From a virus: 48,831 nt of DNA. The position numbers and the translations under genes were made by a program. The DNA lies in IMG/VR virus record IMGVR_UViG_3300036852_000495, positions 1-48,831 of that record; one strand, written 5' to 3'. The notes beneath the pieces were generated by a model that had not been told where the DNA came from, searched no databases, and worked only from the letters and a program-made list of their open reading frames with translations. Below are positions 22,002-31,061 of the stretch, in pieces. Position 1 is the stretch's first letter; each line of letters starts with the position of its first letter.

Positions 22002-25000
22002 TCATTCGTCGATTCTAGTGGCGGTCGGTGTCGTGATCTGCTCGGCTTGCAGCACGCCGCTGCTGGCCTGCCCGAGCACGAGTTCGAACAACGGCCCGTT
22101 GCTGAAGACCTTGTCGTATAGGAGGCGCACCACGTTGGCCGGCTCGTTCAGCGGCGACGCCCCCACCGAGATGTGACCGGGCTGCTTGTCGTCTGGTGCG
22201 GCGCCGAGGATCAGTAGCGTGCCTGGGTTGGCGTCCCAGACCCCGAGCTTGCGGTAGACGACGTACAGGTCAGTGAAGAACGCGTCCTGGTCGGAGTACA
22301 GCACCACGATGTCGCCGGTGTCGTTGCGCATTCCGACCGTGAAGTCGATGAAGATGCCGACCGGTCCAGGCGAGGTCGCCACCGTCTGCCAGGCGGTGTA
22401 GGAAGCCGCAGAGACCCGCCGGGTGAAGCCGATGGTGTTCGGGTTGGCGGGCAGGATGTCGTGCTCCGCGAAGATCAGGAAGTCCGTGCCGTCATGCACC
22501 ATCGACAGGTGGTTGATCTCGGCGGGGTTCGCTGGCAGCCCGCTGTCGGTGCTGATCGTGTACGAGGCCGGACCCGCCGTGAAGAAGTGCGCGATCACGA
22601 CCGCAGTGGTGAACTCGACGGCCTCTGCGGCTAGGAACGTCGCGCCATTGCCGGCCATGTGCGAAGTGATGCCGTTCGGCGTGCCGCTGGTCTGGCCGGA
22701 GATCGTCGTCGCGTAGACCAGCGCGAGCGTCGTCGGATCGTGGGCCTCGACCCGGTAGGTGCGGACCCCGGCGGTGAAGTTCACGTACCACACGTGCACC
22801 AGACTGTTGACGGTGTCGTAGTAGATTCCGAGCCCGATGTTGCCCTCCTCGGCGGTCAGCGCGACGCTGGTGATGCTCAGCACGCCACCGCTGTAGCTCA
22901 TGCGGTACAGCGCAGGCGCGAAGTTATTTGGCGCTCCCGTACCGCTGGTGAGTACGTAGACGATGTCGCCGTTGCGCGTGCAGATCGAATCGGATCCGCT
23001 ATTCATGCCCGCACCGGGTGGCGAGGGGATGACCGTCGAGGTGCCCGGCCAGGTCGTCAGACCCTTGAGCTTGTAGCGGAACGTGGAGCCGGACTGGTAG
23101 AGCGCGAGCGTGTTCTGGTCGGACATGCGGAAGATGTGCGGGTACTGCGCGATCGCCATGCGCGTGTACGGGTCGGTGTTGGGGAAGAAGTCGCCGATCG
23201 CGACCTGCTGCGCGCCCTGACCGAGGTCAATCGCCACCGGTGTCTCAAGACGCTGGGCCACGGCGGAGGTCATCTGCTCCGCACGCCGGACGATCTGGAT
23301 ACCCAGCGCCGCGCCGATGATCGCCGGGTTGAAGGTGAAGTCGAACTCCCAGCGATCGGTCTGCTGGAAACGCGCGCGCGGCTCCTCGGAGAAGAACAGC
23401 GGCATGCCCAGCGTCGGCGCCGGCGTGGTATAGGTCGACGGGTTGTAGATCGACTGCTGCGCGGCAGTCCAGCGGTCGGTCTGCGCCGGCGACGGCTGCT
23501 CGGTCTGGATGAAGAACGGCACGGTGGCCGGATCGAAGAACGGCAGCGTCGGCGTGAAGTCGATGACCGCCGACCACTGGTCGGCCTGTGCGGGAGTGGG
23601 CGTGACGATCTGGTTGTCGTTGACCGGCACGAGCGCGCTGTCGAAGACGACGGGAAGCGTCTCGGTGAAATCGAGCGCGTAGGACCACTGGTCCGCCTGC
23701 GTGCGTGTCTGTCGGCTGTCTTCGGCGTCGAGGAAGAGGGGGAGGCCGACCGTTGGCGCGACGACCGCGTAGGTGCTCGGCTCGTACACCGACTCCTGCC
23801 CGACGAACCAGCCATCCGTGAGCGCCGGCGTCGGCGGCGAGTCGACTGCGACATAGACGACGAGGGACGGGTCGAACGTTGGCGGCAGCGTGGCGGTGAA
23901 GTCGACGAGTGCGGCCCACTGATCGGCTTGCGGCGGAGTGAGTTGCACCGGCTCCACGAAGAGCGGCAGCCCAACGGTGGGCGGAACCGCGTCGTAGGTG
24001 GCGGTCGTGAGGATCGAGTCCTGTGCCGCCAGCCAACCCTCGCTCTGCCGGAACGGCACGGCGATCTCGGCCTGCGTGAGCGGCACGACGGAGGCGTCGA
24101 AGACGACCGGCTGGTACTCGGCAAAGTCGAGGTAGGCAGACCACTGATCGGTCTGGTCGGGCGACCGGTAGGGCACCGGCTCGACGGAAAGCGGGAGACC
24201 ACTGATGACCGCGCCGGAGCCGCAGACGTAGCGACCGACGATCTGCTCCGAGGTGAGGGCGAAGTCGTAGACCGCGACCTCGTCGATGCGTCCGGCGAAT
24301 CCACTGCCAGAGTTGCCACTGGCAGCGACGCGAAGGGCGACGGCACTGTCGTTGAGACTGCGAGCGTCGGCCTTTTCTGCTCGCAGGGAGGCGTTGAGGT
24401 ACACCCGAATGGTCGCGCCGTCGTAGGTCGCGACGACATGAGTGATCTGGTTCGCGACCAGCGGCACGCCTGGGGCGGTGTTGACCTCGACGCCCGCTAC
24501 AACGCGTCCGGCGTAGACACCGTTGGTGGACTGGCTGATGACGAACCAGCCTTCAGCGCCGGTGGCCCCCTTCTGGATTAGCCGCCGGAAGTTGCCATCG
24601 ACGACAGTCGGCCGCACCCACATTTCGACCGAGTAGTTCGCGGTGCCGACGAAGTCGAAGATGTCACCGAAGTCGATGAGATCGTTGTCGCCGCCAGCGA
24701 AATCCACAGCGTTGTTCGACGGCTCGACCAGTCCCGAGACGCCGCGCGTGAATCCAGCGTTGTACGTACCGGTGTGGCCCTGGCCAGAGGAATCCAGCGC
24801 CGGGCCGACAGTGTCATCTAGGCGCCAGTACGCGACCGGGCGATCACCGAGGACGCAGGCCTCGTACGCGCTGGGCGGCCGCCAGGGGGCCTCCCAGCGA
24901 TCGTTCTGGGCGAAGACCGGCTGAATGTCGGCCTGCGTGAGCGGCACGACAGCCGCGTCGAACTGCGGGGCCGTCGCCTCGGTGACATCCACGACGGCTG

Positions 25001-26762
25001 CCCAACCATCCGGCTGTGCCGGGCTCGGCGGGATCGGCTCGACGGAAAGCGGCAGACCGACGGTCGGAGGAACGTCGCTGATCTGGAACGTCCTTGTGTC
25101 AAGTTCGGTCGCGTTGTGCTTGTAGAGAACCCGAATCAGACCCGCAGATTCATTGGTGTCGTCGACAGCTCCGGTCCCATTGATGTCGTTACCGGTGTCC
25201 GGTGTGAGTCGCGTCGGTGTCGTCTGCCAGGTATGGAGGACCCGCAGCAGGTAGTAGATGTTGGTGAACGAATCGCCCGGACCCTGCTGTGCCCAGACGA
25301 TTGCCAGCGACGCGCCATCAAGGCGCCGCACAAGATTCATCGGATGGACGAGTGAGGAAGTGGACCCGATGTGCAGCCAAGACGAGTAGGTATCGACGGC
25401 GGTCCGCTGCGAGACCGAGAACTCGAGACCGCCACTGGCAACAAACACGATGTCGGTGCCGTCGTAGATCGCAGCGAGGCGGTTCAGACCTGAACCTAGA
25501 CTTGGCTCACCCGTTTCGACTGTGACGGTGTGCGACGCGCCAGTGGCCGCGACCCGGCGCACGTAGAGTTGGCCATCCGCAACGCTCGGATCGAGTTCAG
25601 CAGCAAAGAAAGTCGAGCCGCCGTCGCCCACCAGCGTCATCCACGTGCCGGCCTCGTTGTCGCCGACCGGCCTGACCGGATCGACGATGGTCTGATACGC
25701 AAGGCTCAGGCTCGGTGTCCAAGCCTGAAGGTAGGCCTCACGGTTCGAGACGGCATCGTCGCGGTCGCCCCAGACATGCACCAGATCGTTGGTCGCGTCG
25801 TAATAGATGCCATAGACATCGACGTAGGTGTCATCGACGGGATCTGGCGGTGCCGTACGGCCGAGCAGCGCGGTGACCTGGGTCCGCGTTATCGTGCCGG
25901 CCGAGTACGAAAGTTTGTGCAGCGTGAGTTTGACCGGGAAGCTGTTGTGGTCGTAGGCGATGACGAAGATGTCGTCGCTCTTGCGAGTGGCCTTGAGGAG
26001 TTCCGACACCGTGACGCCGACATTCACCATCGGGTCGAACTCGGCGGCGCCCGCGCGCCGCAGCGCATAGAAGACACGGAAACTAGAGGAGTTCGGGTTG
26101 ACCCGAGCATTCCAGACGGCGAGGACCGCGCCATCGGCCATCGCGAAGATGTGCGCGCTGTTCTCCCATTTGAGGGAGAACGCAGCATCGAAAGTGTTGC
26201 CGACGTGGTTGGGGTCAAACGTCGCAGCATGGGTGTCTAGATCGACGGACCAGCGATCGGTCTGGGCGAAGGACGCCGGAGTGGCGTGCTCGGTCTCGTC
26301 TACATAGAGGGGCAGTCCGACCGTCGGCGGTACGGCATCGTAAGTCCCGGTGCTGTAGACCGATTCCTGCGCGGCCAGCCAACCCTCGCTCTGCGCGAAC
26401 AGCGGGAAGACCGGCTGCTCAAGCAGCGGGACGGTCGTTGGGTCGAATGCCGGAGCGGTGGCTACCGTGAAGTCGACGACGCTGAACCACTGGTCCGCCT
26501 GCGCGGGACTAGCAAACGGCCCGGCGTCTACATAAAGCGGAAGTCCGACCGTCGGCGGTACGGCATCGTAAGTCCCGGTGCTGTAGATCGAATCTTGCGC
26601 GGCCGACCACTGGTCCGCCTGATCGGGCGAGACAACGCGGCTCGGTTCAACGGATAGCGGCAGACCCTCGGTCGCGGGATCGAACGGAGCCGGTGCCGGA
26701 CCTGGCGGGGCACGCCGCAGCCGGGTCCGTCTCGACCACGACTGCCCCCGCCAGAAGGGCAA
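22002..26762 (-). CDS. Giant repeat tail fibre/receptor-binding protein, 1586 aa
   Basis: Built of about 14 units of 37-40 aa with core QADQWS or QSEGW and linkers such as YDAVPPTVGLPLYV: four at the N-terminus, two near 560-634 and eight at 854-1150. Between them lie a first propeller-like domain (about 184-560), a LamG/concanavalin-like domain (about 634-854; AYWRLDDT, YSVEMWVRP, HVVATYDGATIRVYLNAS, GRIDEVAVYDFAL) and at the end a second propeller-like domain (about 1150-1586) homologous to the first (GIYYDATNDLVHVW versus GIYYDTVNSLVHVW). The TTG start is 8 nt from GAGG. Likely binds surface sugars. Confidence 0.8.
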   Translation of the reverse strand: MPFWRGQSWSRRTRLRRAPPGPAPAPFDPATEGLPLSVEPSRVVSPDQADQWSAAQDSIYSTGTYDAVPPTVGLPLYVDAGPFASPAQADQWFSVVDFTVATAPAFDPTTVPLLEQPVFPLFAQSEGWLAAQESVYSTGTYDAVPPTVGLPLYVDETEHATPASFAQTDRWSVDLDTHAATFDPNHVGNTFDAAFSLKWENSAHIFAMADGAVLAVWNARVNPNSSSFRVFYALRRAGAAEFDPMVNVGVTVSELLKATRKSDDIFVIAYDHNSFPVKLTLHKLSYSAGTITRTQVTALLGRTAPPDPVDDTYVDVYGIYYDATNDLVHVWGDRDDAVSNREAYLQAWTPSLSLAYQTIVDPVRPVGDNEAGTWMTLVGDGGSTFFAAELDPSVADGQLYVRRVAATGASHTVTVETGEPSLGSGLNRLAAIYDGTDIVFVASGGLEFSVSQRTAVDTYSSWLHIGSTSSLVHPMNLVRRLDGASLAIVWAQQGPGDSFTNIYYLLRVLHTWQTTPTRLTPDTGNDINGTGAVDDTNESAGLIRVLYKHNATELDTRTFQISDVPPTVGLPLSVEPIPPSPAQPDGWAAVVDVTEATAPQFDAAVVPLTQADIQPVFAQNDRWEAPWRPPSAYEACVLGDRPVAYWRLDDTVGPALDSSGQGHTGTYNAGFTRGVSGLVEPSNNAVDFAGGDNDLIDFGDIFDFVGTANYSVEMWVRPTVVDGNFRRLIQKGATGAEGWFVISQSTNGVYAGRVVAGVEVNTAPGVPLVANQITHVVATYDGATIRVYLNASLRAEKADARSLNDSAVALRVAASGNSGSGFAGRIDEVAVYDFALTSEQIVGRYVCGSGAVISGLPLSVEPVPYRSPDQTDQWSAYLDFAEYQPVVFDASVVPLTQAEIAVPFRQSEGWLAAQDSILTTATYDAVPPTVGLPLFVEPVQLTPPQADQWAALVDFTATLPPTFDPSLVVYVAVDSPPTPALTDGWFVGQESVYEPSTYAVVAPTVGLPLFLDAEDSRQTRTQADQWSYALDFTETLPVVFDSALVPVNDNQIVTPTPAQADQWSAVIDFTPTLPFFDPATVPFFIQTEQPSPAQTDRWTAAQQSIYNPSTYTTPAPTLGMPLFFSEEPRARFQQTDRWEFDFTFNPAIIGAALGIQIVRRAEQMTSAVAQRLETPVAIDLGQGAQQVAIGDFFPNTDPYTRMAIAQYPHIFRMSDQNTLALYQSGSTFRYKLKGLTTWPGTSTVIPSPPGAGMNSGSDSICTRNGDIVYVLTSGTGAPNNFAPALYRMSYSGGVLSITSVALTAEEGNIGLGIYYDTVNSLVHVWYVNFTAGVRTYRVEAHDPTTLALVYATTISGQTSGTPNGITSHMAGNGATFLAAEAVEFTTAVVIAHFFTAGPASYTISTDSGLPANPAEINHLSMVHDGTDFLIFAEHDILPANPNTIGFTRRVSAASYTAWQTVATSPGPVGIFIDFTVGMRNDTGDIVVLYSDQDAFFTDLYVVYRKLGVWDANPGTLLILGAAPDDKQPGHISVGASPLNEPANVVRLLYDKVFSNGPLFELVLGQASSGVLQAEQITTPTATRIDE
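26314..26359. repeat. 46-bp direct repeat inside the giant fibre gene, copy 1
   Basis: Identical to 26542-26587, 228 bp apart. It encodes part of the repeated unit STGTYDAVPPTVGLPL. Identity at DNA level means a recent duplication or gene conversion of a unit pair. Confidence 0.9.
26542..26587. repeat. 46-bp direct repeat inside the giant fibre gene, copy 2
   Basis: Second exact copy of 26314-26359. Confidence 0.9.
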
Positions 26763-26765
26763 GGG

Positions 26766-27251
26766 TTATTCCTCTTCGATGTAGGCGGTGAACTGCATGG
26801 TGACCGTGTCGATCACCGTCGTCTGCCAACGCACGACCAGACCCTCGCCCTGCTTGACCTTGGGACGGAGCTGGGGGTCAGGCCACCACCGCTCGACCGG
26901 GGCGCCGCGCAGGTTCCAGCCCATCTCGTCGAGCGTGACCGCAGTACCGGATGTCGTCGCCACGGTGGTGTTCTTGGTCTCTGCGGCGAAGCCGGCGGCC
27001 ACATCGGCGCTGTCCATCGGCGCCGGCGTCGCCGCGCTGCCGCCGCTGCCGGAGGTCACCGTGGCGGGCAGACGGATGACGCTGACGCGGATGCCCTCTT
27101 CCTCGGCCTCCTTGATCTCGCTGATCTGACCCAGCACGAAGCCGACGAGCTTGCAGGGCTTGTCGTCGGCCGGGAGGATTTCGACGAGGTCCACGTCGGT
27201 GTCGGCTGCGGCGATGTCGCCGCTGAACGCGACGCTATAGATGCGACTCAT
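26766..27251 (-). CDS. Virion protein, 161 aa
   Basis: Beta-rich protein (MSRIYSVAFSGDIAAADTDV; VGFVLGQISEIKEAEEEGI) of jelly-roll-like character. The type is seen next to capsid/fibre genes in several phages. Starts inside the 3' end of the 439-aa gene (17-nt overlap), with AAAGGAAG upstream. Probably a decoration or fibre-base protein. Confidence 0.65.
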   Translation of the reverse strand: MSRIYSVAFSGDIAAADTDVDLVEILPADDKPCKLVGFVLGQISEIKEAEEEGIRVSVIRLPATVTSGSGGSAATPAPMDSADVAAGFAAETKNTTVATTSGTAVTLDEMGWNLRGAPVERWWPDPQLRPKVKQGEGLVVRWQTTVIDTVTMQFTAYIEEE

Positions 27252-28554
27252 GTCTCACGCTTCCTTTCCTCACTGTCCATACTGGGTCCAGCCAACCAGA
27301 CCACGCACGCAGCCACGAAGCCACGACACTCGGCCAGTTTCTCATTCTGTTACGCGTCGGAGCGCGACCGGGTGCCGCAACCTGCACGAACTCGCCCTCG
27401 AACATCATCGCGTCGTAGTACTGGTCTGGGTTCGCATCGACCGCAGCTGGGGAACCGAACTCCACCTGTATCGCGTTGAACAATGCGCTGGTCCACGCTG
27501 CCCCGGTAGATGGCGCGGTCGCATAGTGCTTACGCACGTACTTGAACGCTGTCGTGCCGGCGACGGTGGTCGCCGAGTAGATCGCGTCCTTGGTGCCGTT
27601 GTCGTCGAGGCGTATCTCCATGTTCCCGGTGCCTGTGCCGGCCTGATGAATGGCTGCGATGGCCTCGACCGCGCGCGGCCCGGTCGTCGGCGTGGATATC
27701 CCCGGCGCCGGACCAATGATGACCTTCACGTAGTCAGTAGCGTTCGGCGGAGCGATATTAGAAATGAGATCGGTAGTGCTCGGGGTTCCAGTTGGGAGTG
27801 GAACATCCGCCACAAGAGTCCATGCGTCAGTGGTCGCGTTCGTGATATCGGTTCCAGCAGTTCCGTGCTTAAAGTCCGCCGCCCCGGCGACGTTATGAGT
27901 GCCATCCGATACCGAGACAAACTGATTAACGTAGCCATCGCCGAACGGGTAGTCCGCTAAGGTATTGGAAGCGAGAACATCGTCGAAAAAGATGTCACCG
28001 GTCCACGTAGGAATGGTCGTCGGGTCGAATGCACCTAGGATGAGCTTGTCCTGATTATTCGAGGCAAGTCCAACGGTCACCTGTCCAAGAGTCGTACCGT
28101 CCACGCTCACATCAACAGTCCACGGATTGGCACTGGCGTTGATCTTCATATCGACAAAGTGCCATCCAGCGCCAAGCGTTACCCCAGTCGCACCGAATGC
28201 GACAGCGCCGCCATCTGTTTGCGCGCACGCGTACCACTTGCCGTCTGAGGACTTGTAGCCAAGACCGCTCTGACGCGTGCCGCCTGCATTCCCGAATCCG
28301 GCCATCGCTATGTCGGCACCCGGTGCCGTCACGATGTTCATGCCTACCCGTAGAACCTGATTGACAGAAGCCGTTACCGCTCTACGCGCGAACCCCTGTG
28401 CGGCACTCGGATTTAGTCTTAGGGCACGATCACCATTGCGCTGTGACCCACTTCCAACGATGGTCGCGGAGGCGGGAGTAATCCAGTGCTGCCCGACATC
28501 GGTGGAGCCAATGACTCCGCACTCGAATCCACAAGAAAAGGTCGGAGTCGCCAC
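27235..28554 (-). CDS. Fibre-like protein with LamG-type fold, 439 aa
   Basis: The start (TFSCGFECGVIG, NGDRALRLNPS, YKSSDGKWYAC, HFVDMKINASANPWTVDVSV, FFDDVLAS) follows the concanavalin/LamG-like sandwich seen in phage surface proteins. The C-terminal half is a second beta domain (TTAFKYVRKHYATAPSTG). The N-terminal two thirds are clearly less GC-rich than the genome (54.5% over 27721-28140 by hand count), suggesting recent exchange of this receptor-facing module. GTG start. Confidence 0.7.
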   Translation of the reverse strand: MATPTFSCGFECGVIGSTDVGQHWITPASATIVGSGSQRNGDRALRLNPSAAQGFARRAVTASVNQVLRVGMNIVTAPGADIAMAGFGNAGGTRQSGLGYKSSDGKWYACAQTDGGAVAFGATGVTLGAGWHFVDMKINASANPWTVDVSVDGTTLGQVTVGLASNNQDKLILGAFDPTTIPTWTGDIFFDDVLASNTLADYPFGDGYVNQFVSVSDGTHNVAGAADFKHGTAGTDITNATTDAWTLVADVPLPTGTPSTTDLISNIAPPNATDYVKVIIGPAPGISTPTTGPRAVEAIAAIHQAGTGTGNMEIRLDDNGTKDAIYSATTVAGTTAFKYVRKHYATAPSTGAAWTSALFNAIQVEFGSPAAVDANPDQYYDAMMFEGEFVQVAAPGRAPTRNRMRNWPSVVASWLRAWSGWLDPVWTVRKGSVRHESHL

Positions 28555-28974
28555 TTAAATCCCTAGCGCAAGACGAGCTTTGGTGATGACCTCTGGCAGG
28601 GCACCGTCGATGTCGTCTAGTTTGGACACAAGCGCGTCAGCCCCGCCCGGTTCAACGTATGCCTGTGCTTCTCCTGCCGAATACGTGGTTAGCGAGAGCG
28701 AGGTCAGCGCATCTTCAACATTGAGCGTCAGCACACCCTTACCGTTTCCCGCATCGCCGAAGCGAACGGTATCGGTTAACTCGACAGCACAGATGAATCT
28801 ACGTCCCAGCAACCCGATCGCGGTGAGCTGAAAGCGCAAATCCACCGTATCGGCTTCCTCGATGAGGATGTCGGTGATTTTTATGCCCAGCGGAAGTAAG
28901 GCATCACGAACCGATCCCAAAAACGCTAGGGAGCGCGGACGGATGTGGTCATCTACCGCAGTCTGGTAGTCCAT
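28555..28974 (-). CDS. Virion-associated protein, 139 aa
   Basis: Alpha/beta protein (LAFLGSVRDALLPLGIKITD; TVDLRFQLTAIGLLGRR; LTLNVEDALTSLSLTTYS). Shares the lower GC of the neighbouring 439-aa gene and may have been acquired with it. No motif recognised; by position a fibre accessory or assembly protein. Confidence 0.65.
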   Translation of the reverse strand: MDYQTAVDDHIRPRSLAFLGSVRDALLPLGIKITDILIEEADTVDLRFQLTAIGLLGRRFICAVELTDTVRFGDAGNGKGVLTLNVEDALTSLSLTTYSAGEAQAYVEPGGADALVSKLDDIDGALPEVITKARLALGI

Positions 28975-28982
28975 CTAATTGC

Positions 28983-29054
28983 CTATACGCCACCGTCTTC
29001 GCTCATGATGGAGACGAGGATGGTCGCGAGCGTTATGGCGACGATGCGACGCAT
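28983..29054 (-). CDS. Mini-protein of 23 aa, or hairpin
   Basis: MRRIVAITLATILVSIMSED plus GGV: a basic start and one hydrophobic segment, with a good ribosome site (AGAGGAGGACGAGG) before the ATG. The same DNA forms nested inverted repeats: ATACGCCACCGTC (28985-28997) pairs with the segment ending at 29083, and GACGAGGATG with CATCCTCGTC. It may therefore act as a transcript structure rather than, or besides, coding for a peptide. Confidence 0.4.
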   Translation of the reverse strand: MRRIVAITLATILVSIMSEDGGV

Positions 29055-29094
29055 CCTCGTCCTCCTCTTCGACGGTGGCGTATCGCGCGGTGGA

Positions 29095-29565
29095 TTACTC
29101 GGCGATCGAGACCTCGTTCAGCGTACCGATCGCCGCAGCCGCGCTGTTGCGGTTCACGACGACCAGCGTGCCTGCGGTGCCGCCGCCAGCCTGCACGACC
29201 AACCGACTGTCGGGATCGAGCGCCGCCCAGCGGACCGTAGCTCGGCCGTTAAACGTCAGGCGCTTCATCGGGTTCGCCGCCAGAGTCGCGCCGGTCGGAG
29301 CGGACGACCACGTCGAGGTCGCCGCCGCGCCGCCGGTGTACAGGACTTCCGGCGTGATCGCGGTGCCCGCCGTGATGGTGGTCGTGGTGCGGCTGATCTC
29401 GGCGACGTGCCGGGTGTCCGACTGGGCGCCCTTCACTGCCGCGATGAACTCGTATATCTCGAACCCACGGCTCGCGGCCGAGATGCCCCCGAGGGCGAAC
29501 GTACTGGTGTCGGCCGTGCCGGAGGTGTTGAGCTCGCTGACTACGGTGTAGCGCTCCTTGGCCAT
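29095..29565 (-). CDS. Virion protein, 156 aa
   Basis: Thr/Ala/Gly-rich beta protein (ERYTVVSELNTSGTADTSTF; RGFEIYEFIAAVKGAQSDTR; AALDPDSRLVVQAGGGTAGT). Fits a decoration, head-fibre or tail component. ATG start; adjacent to the zinc protein gene. Confidence 0.7.
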   Translation of the reverse strand: MAKERYTVVSELNTSGTADTSTFALGGISAASRGFEIYEFIAAVKGAQSDTRHVAEISRTTTTITAGTAITPEVLYTGGAAATSTWSSAPTGATLAANPMKRLTFNGRATVRWAALDPDSRLVVQAGGGTAGTLVVVNRNSAAAAIGTLNEVSIAE

Positions 29566-29838
29566 TTAGATGACCCTCCTCAGATTCTTGTCCTTGTGCG
29601 AGTCGGCGTAGGCGCGAAGGAACGGCACGCACTCGCCGTGACAGCGGTCGCGCTTGCACAGAAGGCGACCGCACGGAAAGCACCAGCCGCCGTCGTCCCC
29701 ACCGACGCCGTCAAGGTTCGCGGAGACACGGCCGACGGTCATGCAGTGTGGACAGGTGAACGTCGGGACTTCCCACTGGCCCCGATCAGGGTCGTCGTAG
29801 AAGATGACTCCGGTCACCGCCTTGAGCGCCCCGCTCAT
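29566..29838 (-). CDS. Zinc protein in the structural operon, 90 aa
   Basis: TFTCPHCMTVGRV, WCFPCGRLLCKR, DRCHGECVPF: eight Cys and a His make two zinc sites likely. The N-terminal VTGVIFYDDPDRGQWEVP is beta-like. A small virion or assembly factor; the family occurs among structural genes of other podoviruses. ATGA coupling to the upstream gene. Confidence 0.75.
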   Translation of the reverse strand: MSGALKAVTGVIFYDDPDRGQWEVPTFTCPHCMTVGRVSANLDGVGGDDGGWCFPCGRLLCKRDRCHGECVPFLRAYADSHKDKNLRRVI

Positions 29839-30146
29839 GCAGCGGATCCCTTCGCCGCGATGTAGATGGTCGCGGTGACGTTCGCGGATGACTTGAGGCG
29901 CACGTACTTCGCGGCGATCGTCGCGCTGAATCCGACATCTGCGGTCGCCGCCTGGTTCGAGGTGGTGTCGTAGAACGTGACGCCATCGGCGCTCACTTGC
30001 AGCGTGACGGTCGCGGCGCCGCTGACGCTGCCGAACACGGTGACGAAGGGCGCGTTGCCGATATCAAGGGAGGCCGAGAAGCCGCCCACACCGGTGGCGA
30101 CACCGGCCCAGACCTTCAGGACAACGAGCGCCCACGTGCCGGCCAT
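29835..30146 (-). CDS. Beta-sandwich virion protein, 103 aa
   Basis: Contains VTLQVSADGVTFYDTTSNQA and AAKYVRLKSSANVTATIYIA, a pattern of the discoidin-like or head-decoration beta sandwich in phages. Located among capsid-proximal genes. Confidence 0.7.
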   Translation of the reverse strand: MAGTWALVVLKVWAGVATGVGGFSASLDIGNAPFVTVFGSVSGAATVTLQVSADGVTFYDTTSNQAATADVGFSATIAAKYVRLKSSANVTATIYIAAKGSAA

Positions 30147-30314
30147 CTAGAACTTGCCGAGCCGTCCGGTCATCACCTTGCGTGGCTCCTTGGCGATGAG
30201 CGCCTTGCCAGCACTCTCCGGCGCGGACGCCGGGAAGCTCTGCGACGCGGCCTGCTTAGTCTCCGCCGGCTTGTTGGACTCGGTGATGTCGCTGTTCATC
30301 GGAACATCTGCCAT
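30147..30314 (-). CDS. Small protein, 55 aa
   Basis: MADVPMNSDITESNKPAETK begins this hydrophilic, probably disordered peptide, which ends KVMTGRLGKF. GGGAG lies 9 nt before the ATG. It directly abuts the next gene. Similar short, Lys-ended peptides occur near capsid genes; function unknown. Confidence 0.65.
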   Translation of the reverse strand: MADVPMNSDITESNKPAETKQAASQSFPASAPESAGKALIAKEPRKVMTGRLGKF

Positions 30315-30315
30315 G

Positions 30316-30555
30316 TCACTTGACTCCCTTCACGAATGGGTTGCGCGAGTCGATGGTCTCGCCCGTCTTCCAGTCTCCCAGACCGGATCCGCCCCAGACA
30401 TCGCTGACACTCTTTCCATCGCCGATGGCCCACACCCTTGAGCCGCCGCCGCCGCGCGGGTAGGCGGCCGGAGCACCCTGCATGTCACGCACGATGGCCT
30501 TGGTCGTCGCGTCGTCGGCCATGCGCGTGACTTTGGCGCCCTTCGGAATCGGCAT
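30316..30555 (-). CDS. Small structural-region protein, 79 aa
   Basis: MPIPKGAKVTRMADDATTKA, a Gly-rich middle and a RNPFVKGVK end. Overlaps the upstream stop by one base. No motif. By location a minor virion component. Confidence 0.65.
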   Translation of the reverse strand: MPIPKGAKVTRMADDATTKAIVRDMQGAPAAYPRGGGGSRVWAIGDGKSVSDVWGGSGLGDWKTGETIDSRNPFVKGVK

Positions 30556-31028
30556 CAGGCCATGTCCACTTCGACGGTGAGGTTCGGTGTGGCGGTCCCA
30601 GCTCCGGCGACGGTCTTGGCGATGGTGAGCGTGTCGCCGTCACGGATGTTGAGGTTGGCGAGGGTGGTGGAGAGCGGGATGGTCTTGCGCGCGAAGGCGA
30701 CGAGGTCGACACCGGTGACGAACGCCAGCGTTGCCACGGTGACCCCGTTGGCGCCGGCGGAGTCGTACCGCTTGACCGTGAGTGTCGCCGCGGTGGCGGT
30801 GGCGCCAGTCATCGCCGCGTCGGCGGTGATGTAGACACCCTTGACCTTTCGCAGGGTCGTGCGGCCATAGACGAGCGAGTCGTTGCCGTTGTCCGCATCG
30901 GAGGTGAACGGCGGCTCGGCGTAGACCGTGTTCTCGAAAGTCGCGGCTGCGGTCGAGGATGCGATGCGAGCGGCGACGGGGGCCGTGAGGCCCCCCTTCG
31001 CCACCTGCGTGCCCGTTTTGTAGGTCAT
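30555..31028 (-). CDS. Capsid-proximal virion protein, 157 aa
   Basis: Ala/Thr-rich beta protein (VKGVYITADAAMTGATATAA; LTVKRYDSAGANG; LNIRDGDTLTIAKTVAGAG). It follows the capsid gene immediately, the usual place of a decoration protein; the sequence fits a beta-sandwich. Confidence 0.65.
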   Translation of the reverse strand: MTYKTGTQVAKGGLTAPVAARIASSTAAATFENTVYAEPPFTSDADNGNDSLVYGRTTLRKVKGVYITADAAMTGATATAATLTVKRYDSAGANGVTVATLAFVTGVDLVAFARKTIPLSTTLANLNIRDGDTLTIAKTVAGAGTATPNLTVEVDMA

Positions 31029-31061
31029 GCCTGCGCTCCTTCCTTCATCACACCTCCGCTA

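Noticed and set aside
22659-24581. 640-aa plus-strand open frame opposite the giant fibre gene
   Set aside because: Highly Arg/Asp/Val-rich mirror frame of a repeat gene; no start signal and no recognisable fold.
22002-26762. CRISPR-like array
   Set aside because: The repeats are coding units with diverged DNA and no uniform repeat-spacer pattern.
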